A stretch of 64,000 nt of DNA from positions 3,261,935-3,325,934 of the forward strand of contig JAQFVV010012512.1 in assembly GCA_028023455.1 (NCBI GenBank), given 5' to 3'. The first letter of the stretch is position 1. Every line of letters begins with the position of its first letter. The stretch comes from Epiperipatus broadwayi (Eukaryota; Onychophora; Udeonychophora; Euonychophora; Peripatidae). A program made the translations under genes and the position numbers. Under the pieces are notes generated by a model, which was not told where the DNA came from, made no database searches, and worked only from the letters and a program-made list of their open reading frames with translations. This document shows positions 1 to 8,939 of the stretch, in pieces.

Positions 1-309
1 TTTTGGCTTTTGAAGCCAGGCTAGGAAACAAAGATAAAAACAATGGTAAATAGCTAGACCAGACCAAACTATGAGGACAAAAAAATAAAAACTCTAATTA
101 TCATTATAACTTATATGATGGACTATTTCCATCATCTATTAGTAAATGATGAATGTATAGAAAATATTAATCTTTACTTTAACATTTTCAAATACAACTT
201 GTTAGTAATAACACACAAATAGACAACATAGATTAGTAATTACATGTTTTAGGTAGTACTATTGTCTACTCTTCTTCAGGTGTTGCTGGTCTGACCAGTG
301 ACAGTATTC

Positions 310-395
310 ACATAGGACTTGAACTTGCACTTTTAAATTCTTAAATATTGAATTTAAAGCAAATGTTTTAACCAACTGATCTATTCTGTCAAAGG
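310..395 (-). mobile_element. tRNA-derived SINE head, left arm copy
   Basis: On the minus strand this reads as a tRNA-like promoter head: an A-box-like block (GATCAGTTGGTTAAAAC) followed about 45 bp later by a B-box-like block (AGTTCAAGTCC). The order and spacing fit a Pol III type 2 promoter. The anticodon region is TTT-rich, which recalls the tRNA-Lys-related SINEs known in several invertebrates, but the parent tRNA is uncertain. No discriminator or acceptor stem is intact, so this is not a functional tRNA gene. Confidence 0.5.
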
Positions 396-909
396 CAACA
401 GATAATAGAAACTTGATATATTTGTATATGAGTGTTGGTTTAAGTAGATTTTCAGTTTTTTAAGAGCAAGATTAATTAGGGGCTGAAGAACAAAAACTGC
501 ATCTGTGAAATACTATGTTAATGTGGAAGGAAATATATCAATAAGACCTGTCGCCATGTTGAATAGTGATTGAGAGAACACACAGTAATAAGTAAAAGAG
601 AAAAAACAGATGTGTTTATAGTAGCAGACCATGTATGTACTAATGACCATAGGTTTAATTGGCAAATACAAGATGCAAAAAAAAAAAATCAAGAAAGCTA
701 TTCGTATGACAATGGCAAATAATCATATAAGTTAACTCAGTGTGGCAATACGCAGTGTATGGAAGCCTCTAATTAATCTTGCTCTTAGGAAAAAAAAATT
801 AAAAAACCTCTAATTAACCTTGTTTTTAAAAAAACAATTGAAGAATTCAGGAGGATTTCAAGCAACCCTCATATATAAATATATGAAATTTCTACTATCT
901 GTTGTCTTT

Positions 910-985
910 GACAGAATATCTCAGCTGGTTAAAGCATTTGCTTTAAATTTGATATTCAAGAAACTATAGATACAAGTTTGACTTT
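910..985 (+). mobile_element. tRNA-derived SINE head, right arm copy
   Basis: Plus-strand counterpart of the copy at 310-395. The A-box-like block TATCTCAGCTGGTTAAAGC is well kept. The B-box has decayed to ACAAGTTTGAC, so Pol III activity is unlikely. The downstream body matches the left arm body through the CACTGGTCAGGTCAGCAA segment. Confidence 0.5.
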
Positions 986-1416
986 TATGTTACTGTCACT
1001 GGTCAGGTCAGCAAAACCTAAAGAAAAATGGAGAATAATATTACGCAAAATGTGTAATTACTAACCAATGTTGTCTATTTGTGTATTATTATTAACAAGA
1101 TGTTTGCATTTGAAAAGGTTTAAATAAAGTTTAAAATTTTCTATACAATCAATATTTATTGATACACAATTGAAATAGTCCAGCATATTATCATATCTAA
1201 TATACCATCATCACAAGCCTTCAGGCAAATATTATATCTTTTTTTTCCAACAATAGTGGTTTGAAAATCCTATATTACTGAATATATTTTTCAACATGAT
1301 TTACACAAAAATATATATATATATCAATAGATGGAGCTTTACCAAGACCTCCAAACAAGCGTATTTTTGTTTACATAAACGTCAGAATCAGAATTCACTG
1401 TCTCTTATTCGTTGGC

Positions 1417-1465
1417 TCCACCCTTAGATCAGCTGATTTCAAGCTGATATCATCGGTGAAGGATA
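1417..1465 (-). ncRNA. Hammerhead ribozyme remnant (family A, unit 1)
   Basis: Minus-strand reading gives CCGATGA (position 4 U changed to C), then a stem II segment missing about five bases, then GAAA and the stem III palindrome ATCAGCTGAT. The core change and shortened stem II should abolish cleavage. Confidence 0.6.
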
Positions 1466-1823
1466 GGAGTTAGAAACTAGATCTAAACACTAACTTTAAG
1501 CATTTATGCAACAAGTTTCTATCAGTCTGCAAGCATGAATTTTTTAGATATGTAAATGTCTTCAAACTCAGCCTATCAAGCCAGATAGCTATATGGGTCT
1601 GATATCAGTTCAGTTTCTCCACATAGTCAAAGCTTCTGCAATATATATCATTGCAAGAAACTTAAAAGGTACATTTATGAAAAACAAAAAGAAGTTTTAT
1701 ATACGTAAACTTGCTATTGCTTGTATTTATGATCAATAGATGGAGGTTTACCAAGACCTCCAAACAAGCGTATTTTTGTTTACATAAACATCAGAGTCAG
1801 AATTCACTGTCTCTTTTGTTGGC

Positions 1824-1877
1824 TCCATCCTCAGATCAGCTGATTTCAAGCTGATTTGCTATCATCAGTGAAGGATA
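1824..1877 (-). ncRNA. Hammerhead ribozyme, complete core (family A, unit 2)
   Basis: Minus strand, in order: stem I 5' side TCCTTCA, CTGATGA (1862-1868), stem II AGC/GCT closed by a U-U pair, GAAA (1844-1847), stem III as the perfect palindrome ATCAGCTGAT (1835-1844), cleavage residue C (1834), and stem I 3' side TGAGGA. Stem I pairs A-U, C-G, U-A, U-G, C-G, across the cut. Every invariant core residue is present. The weak points are the 3-bp stem II and the non-canonical 10.1/11.1 pair. Such short palindromic stem III hammerheads are known to work better as dimers, which fits a tandem transcript. Confidence 0.75.
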
Positions 1878-2231
1878 GGAGTTAGAAACTAGACCTAAAC
1901 ACTAATTCCAAGCATTTATGCAACAAGTTCCTATCAGTTTGCAAGCATGAATTTTTTAGACACATAAATGTCTTCAAACTCAGCCTATCAAGCCAGATAG
2001 CTATATGGGTCTGATATCAGTTCAGTTTCTCCACATAGTCAAAGCTTCTGCAATATATATCATTGCAAGAAACTTAAAAGGTACATTTATGAAAAAACAA
2101 AAACAAGTTTTATATACGTAAACTTGCTATCGCTTGTATTTATGATCAATAGATGGAGCTTTACCAAGACCTCCAAACAAGCATATTTTTGTTTACATAA
2201 ACATCAGACAGAATTCACTGTCTCTTTCATT

Positions 2232-2276
2232 GGCTCCACCCTCATATCAGCTGATTTGCTATCATCAGTGAAGGAT
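2232..2276 (-). ncRNA. Hammerhead with catalytic GAAA deleted (family A, unit 3)
   Basis: CTGATGA and both stem I strands are present on the minus strand, but the 11 bases holding the 3' side of stem II and GAAA are missing. The deletion joins two copies of AATCAGCT, so it looks like a slip between short direct repeats. Cleavage should be impossible. Confidence 0.65.
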
Positions 2277-2360
2277 AGGAGTTATAAACTAGACTTAAAC
2301 ACTAACTCCAAGCGTAAAGCTCCATCTAGATATATATTGCAGAATTCTTTGACTGCATGT

Positions 2361-2420
2361 AGAAACTGAACTGATATCAGACCCAGATAGCTATCTGGGT
2401 CTGATATCAGTTCAGTTTCT
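2361..2420. repeat. Perfect 60-bp palindrome with no spacer
   Basis: Bases 2361-2390 are the exact reverse complement of 2391-2420, with the centre at AGATAG/CTATCT. It lies at the junction of units three and four of the family A array. A 30-bp perfect arm without a loop is hard to keep in a replicating genome and suggests a recent hairpin-templated or inverted-joining event. Confidence 0.95.
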
Positions 2421-2621
2421 CCACAAAGTCAGAAGCTTCTGCAATATATATCATTGCAAGAAACTTAAAAGGTACATTTATGAAAAAACAAGTTTTATAT
2501 ACGTAAACTTGCTATCGCTTGTATTTATGATCAATAGATGGAGCTTTACCAAGACCTCCAAACAAGCATATTTTTGTTTACATAAACATCAGACAGAATT
2601 CACTGTCTCTTTCATTGGCTC

Positions 2622-2665
2622 CACCCTCATATCAGCTGATTTGCTATCATCAGTGAAGGATAGGA
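2622..2665 (-). ncRNA. Hammerhead with catalytic GAAA deleted (family A, unit 4)
   Basis: Same 11-base loss as unit 3, at the same AATCAGCT repeat. Units 3 and 4 are otherwise nearly identical, so one probably arose by duplication of the other after the deletion. Confidence 0.65.
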
Positions 2666-2900
2666 GTTATAAACTAGACTTAAACACTAACTCCAAGCGT
2701 AAAGCTCCATCTAGATATATATTGCAGAAGCTTTGACTACATGTAGTAACTGAACTGATATCAGACCCATATAGCTATCTGGCTCGATAGGCTGAGTTTG
2801 AAGACATTTACATGTCTAAAAAAATTCATGCTTGCAAACTGATAGGAACTTGTTGCATAAAAGCTTAGAGTTAGTGTTTAGGTCTAGTTTCTAACTCCTA

Positions 2901-2949
2901 TCCTTCACTGATGATAGCAAATCAGCTTGAAATCAGCTGATCTGAGGGT
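2901..2949 (+). ncRNA. Hammerhead ribozyme, complete core (family A, unit 5)
   Basis: Plus strand: TCCTTCA (2901-2907), CTGATGA (2908-2914), stem II AGC/GCT, GAAA (2929-2932), stem III ATCAGCTGAT (2932-2941), cleavage residue C2942, then TGAGGG pairing back to 2902-2907 with one U-G wobble. All conserved core bases are present. Predicted cut is after 2942. Confidence 0.75.
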
Positions 2950-3312
2950 GGAGCCAACAAAAGAGACAGTGAATTCTGACTCTGATGTTTATGTAAACAA
3001 AAATATGCTTGTTTGGAGGTCTTGGTAAAGCTCCATCTATTGATCATAAATATAAGTGATAGCAAGTTTACGTATGTAAAACTTGTTTTTGTTTTTCATA
3101 AATGAAACCTTTTAAGTTTCTTGCAATGATATATATTACAGAAGCGTTGACTATATGGAGAAACTGAACTGATATCAGACCCATATAGCTATCTGGCTTG
3201 ATAGGATGAGTTTGAAGACATTTATGTGTCTAAAATTTCATGCTTGCAAACTGATAGGAACTTGTTACATAAACACTTGGAGTTAGTGTTTAGGTCTAGT
3301 TTCTAACTCCTA

Positions 3313-3361
3313 TCCTTCACTGATGATAGCAAATCAGCTTGAAATCAGCTGATCTGAGGGT
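3313..3361 (+). ncRNA. Hammerhead ribozyme, complete core (family A, unit 6)
   Basis: Same structure as unit 5: CTGATGA at 3320-3326, GAAA at 3341-3344, stem III palindrome ending at 3353, cleavage residue C3354, stem I 3' side TGAGGG at 3355-3360. The 412-base distance from the unit 5 core equals the unit length, as expected if a tandem transcript were cut into monomers. Confidence 0.75.
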
Positions 3362-3562
3362 GGAGCCAATGAAAGAGACAGTGAATTCTGACTCTGATGT
3401 CTATGTAAACAAAAATACGCTTGTTTGGAGGTCTTGGTAAAGCTCCATCTATTGATCATAAATACAAGCGATAGCAAGTTTACGTATATAAAACTTGTTT
3501 TTGTTTTTCATATATATATATATAAATTATTAATCAATGTCTGTATTCCAATTATAATAAAA

Positions 3563-4181
3563 TATATATTATTCAAAACAATACAATAATTAATACAGTA
3601 AAAATATTTAAAAAAAACAAACAAACATATACCACAATTTAATAGAAGTACTTTCAACTATCTATGTAGTCGTTGTCAACTAGATTCAAATTGTATTATA
3701 AAAAACCGTTACAAATGTAAACAAAAAGCAATACGTCATACATCAATTTTCCCACAATTCATTAATTTTTACATTGGCAGCCTGTCTATTTATCAAATGT
3801 TGCTTTTCACTTTTTATTAACATAGCTTCTTTAATTTTGTGTTTATTATTATTTCTTTCAATACAGTTAAGATTTTGTGTATTGAAAGAAATAATAATAA
3901 ATGCAAAATTAAAGAAGCTATGTTAATAAAAAGTGAAAAGCAACATTTGATAAATAGACAGGCTGCCAATGTAAAAATTAATGAATTGTGGGAAAATTGA
4001 TGTATGACGTATTGCTTTTTGTTTACATTTGTAACGGGTTTTTATAATACAATTTGAATCTAGTTGACAATGACTACATAGATAGTTGAAAGTACTTCTA
4101 TTAAATTTTGGTATATATTTGTTTTTTAAAATATTTTTACTGTATTAATCATTGTATTGTTTTGAATAATTATATATATAT
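3563..4181. mobile_element. Two Penelope-like element 3' ends fused as a palindrome
   Basis: Arms 3563-3864 and 3877-4181 are nearly perfect reverse complements around a spacer of about 12 bases. In each arm the inner part is coding-like: plus-strand 3881-4000 translates to 39 residues starting IERNNNK and ending LWEN before TGA, and the left arm repeats this on the minus strand (about 3743-3861). The central motif IKEAMLIKS resembles the tail of PLE proteins downstream of the GIY-YIG domain (I-K-E-A-x-L-I-K). A related stretch lies at 35760-35880 beside a recognisable PLE. The remaining 180 bp of each arm would be 3' untranslated or terminal repeat. PLEs are known for inverted terminal arrangements; a head-to-head pair of 3' ends fits template switching. 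The origin is inferred. Confidence 0.65.
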
Positions 4182-4185
4182 TGAA

Positions 4186-4312
4186 GTAATAAATTTAACG
4201 GTTTACAAACTATTGGTAGGTTTAAGAAATTAACCGAAAGTACTTTTGCGGATTTAAGGATTGTTTGTAATAGTTTGTAAACTGTTAAATTTATTATTTC
4301 AATTATAATTAC
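4186..4312. repeat. Foldback element, ~125 bp
   Basis: The arms AATAAATTTAACGGTTTACAAAC and its complement (4190-4212 and about 4277-4299) enclose a stretch containing TTAACCGAAAGTACTT. The long inverted repeat at 19115-19440 uses related sequence (AAGTACTT, TTAACCA, AATAAATATAAT), so both probably belong to one dispersed foldback family. Confidence 0.65.
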
Positions 4313-4767
4313 AATCTTGTTTTTAATTAACGGACATTTATTTTACATATATATATATCACCAGGTAGAAAAAGTATTACCTCCCAAATGTCTGCCTTAA
4401 ATAGTCACTATCTATTAAGACCTGAAACTTTCTGATTTTAAAAAAAATATTAATGGAAAATATAAATTTTGCAAGTAGCTATGGTAACATCTTCTCAACC
4501 AGAATAAAAAGCTATAAACAATCTTCAATATGAGCCATATGCTAAAACTTATTTACAAAAAAAATAATTATAAATTATCAACTATATTCAAAAGCTATAT
4601 ATATATATATATGTGGGTGTGTATAACCAAAAAAAAAAAAACTTCTACTTGTACTAATCAAGAGATCTATGTAAATATTTTTCCATATTATTTATTTATT
4701 CTATGTTTATATTTACTTTCAAATGTTCATATTTTTTGGCAGTTTTCTTTTTTTATTTAATAAATAT
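4313..4767. other. AT-rich spacer, no feature seen
   Basis: Contains a short TA run near 4595-4612 and an A13 tract at 4629. A 76-codon frame here has no recognisable domain and is low complexity. Confidence 0.5.
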
Positions 4768-5698
4768 AATAGTACTACTTTAGAATGACTCCCCACCATT
4801 TTGGTTTCTAATGGGGGCCCAAAAACTACTCCTGACACAAGTCAGATAATACTTGTGGCAGTATTACGATGTGTTTTAATTATTTTGACCATTAATTAAC
4901 AATTCTTTTTCGGTGGATTTATTGCTTTTTTTTTTTTTTGGTTGATTTTAATATTAGATTATTTTAACTTAAGCACATTTTTTCTTGTGGTAATTTATGT
5001 AATTTTTCTTTCAGCTACCATTTTTATATTAATTTGAGCATATATTAAAAGTAAAATATATCTTATAATTATTACTTAGTTTCAGGAGTTGCATGATTGC
5101 ATAATGAATTTACATCCACCAGTCATTTTCTAATTATTAATATAATTGATATTTTGATTTCTAGAGATGTTTGATTTTTTTTGATTGAGCAATTTTCTGC
5201 AAAATGTGCGTGTTTATTTAATTGTGCCAATAATGTGATCTTTTGTTTATGTGATTTTTGGTTCTCCCACCCTGGTCATTTTCTAATTATTAATATGTTT
5301 AATATTTTGATTTTTAGAGTTTTGTTTTTTTTTGATTGAATATAGTTTTATAAAATTTACATGCTTATTTGATTGCAGTAGTAGTGTGATCTTTTTGTAA
5401 CATGATTTTTGTCTTTCTTCCACCTTATTCAATTTCTAATTATTAATATGTTTGATATTTTGATTTCTAGCAGTATTTGATTTATTTTTTGATTGTGCAT
5501 ACTTCTACAGAATTTGCATATTTGTTTTTTAATTTTGAATGGAAATTGTGATTTTTTTATTTAATGGTCAAAATAATTAGACCATTTTGTAGCAATGGTG
5601 TTGATATTATCTGACTTTATTCTGTGTTTGGTGTCAGTAGTGGTTTGGGACTTTTCTTACAAACCAAAATGGTGGAGATCACATTCTAAAGTAGTACC
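4768..5698. mobile_element. Non-autonomous terminal-inverted-repeat element with tandem core
   Basis: The ends at about 4768-4890 and 5565-5698 are inverted repeats: outermost AGTACTACTTTAGAATG against its complement, then CCATTTTGGTTT, then TCAGATAATA, then TTAATTATTTTGACCATTAA. The interior is made of three imperfect 153-bp tandem repeats. There is no transposase frame, so it would depend on an autonomous relative. Short DNA transposons and Helitron-like elements with internal tandem arrays are known in molluscs and insects. The transposon class cannot be told: no clear target-site duplication is visible in the AT-rich flanks. Confidence 0.65.
5113..5570. repeat. 153-bp tandem repeat, three copies
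   Basis: The marker TTCTAATTATTAATAT begins at about 5127, 5280 and 5433 (period 153). Each copy then has TGATATTTTGATTTCTAG, a T-rich stretch, and GTGATCTTTTG or a relative. The copies are clearly diverged. The array sits between the terminal inverted repeats of the element at 4768-5698. Confidence 0.8.
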
Positions 5699-5823
5699 AA
5701 TATAACTATGCCATGTAAATAGTAATCTGGGCTTGCATATGGTTTTAAATATTTCTCTTTTGTATCTATATGAAATACAGATGAAGTTGGCAATACATTT
5801 TCACAGTAATGTGTATTCATGTA

Positions 5824-6480
<657 letters not shown>

Positions 6481-6918
6481 TTAAAATTAACATTATTCAG
6501 TTAGACATTTCAAATCATATAAATGCATATGTGGGCTATATATAGATTAATAATTAAATACCATTATTTCTCTGGTTTCATGTACTCTGTTGAACATTTG
6601 TTCTGGGGATGATAATGATGCAGGAAAGCTGAGATGTTTGTTTTTATGGGATCATTAAATCAGAATTTAGGGTGTTGTGCCAGTATATAAATAAAATCTG
6701 ACTCCAGGGAAAGATAATTAAATGAAAATTCAGTTGATTCTTTGGTGAAATCATCTTTTTGCAGATAATATTTGAGATTTAGGTTGGTGTTTATGTAGTT
6801 ATTTTTAGCATGGAAATTATTATCTGATGTCTAATTTGAAATTGCAATGTGAACAGAATTATTTTAATCAGAAATGTTACTACATTATTTAATTAATTAT
6901 AATAGTTATTTGATCTAG
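6481..6918. other. AT-rich sequence, nothing recognised
   Basis: Only short homopolymer and ATT repeats are visible; no repeat partner was found within the window. Confidence 0.5.
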
Positions 6919-7092
6919 TAGATAAATAATCAATCAAAATAAGATTGAAATAAACAACTATTAATAGCTATATTATAATATTTATCAAACCAGCTTTCAC
7001 CAATGAAGTTAAAAGCCCATTCGATAAATATTATAATATAATTATTAATAGTTGTTTATTTCAATCTTATTTTGATTGATTATTTATTTATA
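6919..7092. repeat. Near-perfect inverted repeat, ~70-bp arms
   Basis: Arms 6919-6989 and 7023-7092 share AATCAATCAAAATAAGATTG, AACAACTATTAATAG and ATTATAATATTTATC with their complements. The spacer of about 33 bp contains AGCTTTCACC. This has the size and AT-richness of a MITE or foldback element; no transposase is linked to it. Confidence 0.85.
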
Positions 7093-7224
7093 TATTTCTG
7101 ACAACATTATGGACAAATAAATTGTATTGAATATTTTACCATTATAGTAATTTGATCTAGTATATAACTTGTTTTATAAAGCATGATGTACATAGGACAT
7201 CAATTTGGAACTAAACACTTATTT

Positions 7225-8600
7225 CCTAGCACAATATATATTGAACCATATTCGAATATGTGGATTCGAAACACCGGTCTCTTAGGCAGAGAAGAACATA
7301 CTCGGAGAGTATGTATGCCCAAACAATAGCTATAAAGTATATAACTAACATTACATTTCCAGGACATAACTTCTTCTCGACTGTTGAGTTCAACACCAAG
7401 TTTAAAGCACTTTTTTGTTTGTGTATAAACACGGGCGCCAGCTATCTATTCAAGGATGAATAAATAACGCACTTTAAGCAATGGCTACTAACTCAACGCC
7501 TAAATCCACGACTAGCTCAGCTGTTTGTAATCACTAATAGATTATACTTAATTAGTGATTAAAAGAATTAATAAAAGAATTTGTTAAAAGGAATTGTTAA
7601 AAAGAATTGATAAAAGAATTTGGTAAAAGGATTGATAAAAAGAATTGACCAACAAATAAAGTTTAATTTTAAAGATAATTTATTAACTAACATTTATTTA
7701 TTAAATTTAAACATTCTAATAAAACACACGCATATTTTAAATTAACATTTCTAAACTAGTTTAAATATTCTTGTTTACTTTCATAACAAAACACTGGTAT
7801 TTATCTAATTTAACTAATAATATTGATATAAGGATCATGCACATATTAACTCATGCACACACACATAATAATATTAAAGTATTACATAGCATTTGAAATT
7901 TAATCACACACATCAATAGTTCATTTATGTATGATATTGAGTTCATATAATTAGACTCTTGGAGGATTCGCACGAATTAATGAAATGCAATGGCTATTAC
8001 AGTATAACGAAAATAAGCAAATGTTTTACCTAGGATTTTGAATGTTGACATAGAATTTTGTTCTTTGGAGGCTGCTTTCGGTGAGGATATTTCCATTATA
8101 AATGCTTACCAGCCGGCTGGGACGTTTCCTTGCTGAGTTTCCTGATTTTCACGATTATTGCTATCAGAGACAAATAGATACTGACGGAAATTTTCTAAGA
8201 TGTTAAGCTGACATTATTTCATGGGCAGATCTGCTGTTTTCTCGGACATCTGGGCTGGAGGTGAACGTGCGTTCCAAAATTTTCTCAGCACTGCATTTTG
8301 TTTCTTAGCTGACTCAATTAATTTCCGAACTGCACTCTCTCAATAACTTTGTGAACTGATTTCACTCAATTAATTTGTGGAACGAATTACTGTCCGATAA
8401 AAAAGGTCTATTTATACCTGCGCCTTGTTGTCTTTCTGATATCTCCGGCAAAGATCTGTTGTCGAATTGATAATCATTTGATAAACGTGTTTTGAAAGAT
8501 TTCTTAATTAGTAATAGCCATGCAAAAACGTATTGTTTTATATTAATTAATATCTAATAGCCATTGCCGCGTTTTTTAACGATAATCTTCTTTAACTTTC
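7225..8600 (-). mobile_element. CpG-bearing segment with LTR-like promoter (tentative)
   Basis: This stretch is less AT-rich than its surroundings and retains CpG. On the minus strand a TATA box (TATAAATA, complement of 8409-8416) lies between two related short motifs, GGCTATTAC-type sequences at about 7988 and 8511-8565, which could be the ends of a solo LTR of about 0.55 kb. A further relative lies at 7480 (CAATGGCTACTAAC). No gag or pol frame is nearby. A unit of an unrecognised DNA element, or an ordinary promoter, is also possible. Confidence 0.3.
7556..7652 (+). repeat. Short-unit minisatellite (AAAAGAATTGATA-like)
   Basis: Seven or so degenerate repeats of a 12-14-base unit, AAAGAATTGATAA and variants. 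It lies inside the CpG-bearing segment and separates its two halves. Confidence 0.75.
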
Positions 8601-8939
8601 ACATACATTTTATATATTTACAAATGTACATATATACGCACATATATTTTTAATACAATTTACTATTTAGTTTTAACATTATTTTTTCTTTAATTAAAAT
8701 TGAATGAAAAGAGATTTGCATGTTTTAACTTTTCCAAATTATATTTTTACGAATACTAAAAAAAAACTATTTAATTCTTATCTTTTTCAAAAACAAGCTG
8801 CAATAAATTCTTCAACATTTAATTTTATGTTTTTCTTTTATGAAAGATTACTTTAATAATAATTTTAGATAAAAATTATATGTGCCTATATCAATATAGG
8901 TACAATATATATATATATATTGTGATAGTATAAAGTCAC

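Larger units (their letters stand above)
108..1190. repeat. Inverted duplication containing two SINE copies
   Basis: Two arms of about 380-420 bp (roughly 108-492 and 769-1190) read as imperfect reverse complements. The outer ends share TGGACTATTTC-type sequence, and the inner ends share AGAGCAAGATTAATTAG against its complement. Each arm holds one copy of a tRNA-derived SINE head followed by a body containing the stretch CACTGGTCAG. The spacer of about 275 bp shows nothing recognisable. The arms have diverged by many substitutions and small indels, so this is an old event. It could be two independent SINE insertions in opposite orientation, but the homology runs well beyond the SINE head. Confidence 0.6.
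1324..3500. repeat. Family A array: six ~410-bp hammerhead-bearing units, four minus then two plus
   Basis: The marker TCAATAGATGG recurs at about 1324, 1733, 2146 and 2531 (periods 409, 413, 385). Its complement recurs ending at 3043 and 3455 (period 412). The window therefore holds four units in one orientation followed by two in the other, meeting head to head near 2740. Each unit contains a hammerhead ribozyme or its remnant close to one end, then a conserved body ending in a palindromic block (TATGGGTCTGATATCAGTT). Units three and four are shortened and carry a backward-reading piece of the unit end. No protein is encoded; short frames in the array are by-products. The ~410-bp size, tandem state and one ribozyme per unit match what is known of animal retrozymes and other circular-RNA-derived repeats; mobility itself is inferred. 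Confidence 0.8.

Noticed and set aside
2124-2736. Two nearly identical 75-81-codon frames with a common N terminus
   Set aside because: They lie in units 3 and 4 of the family A array and read through the antisense of the ribozyme; the other units do not keep the frame, so there is no coding constraint.
7226-7463. Overlapping 67-68-codon frames on both strands at 7226-7463
   Set aside because: No domain, opposite-strand overlap, and located in a probable mobile element.
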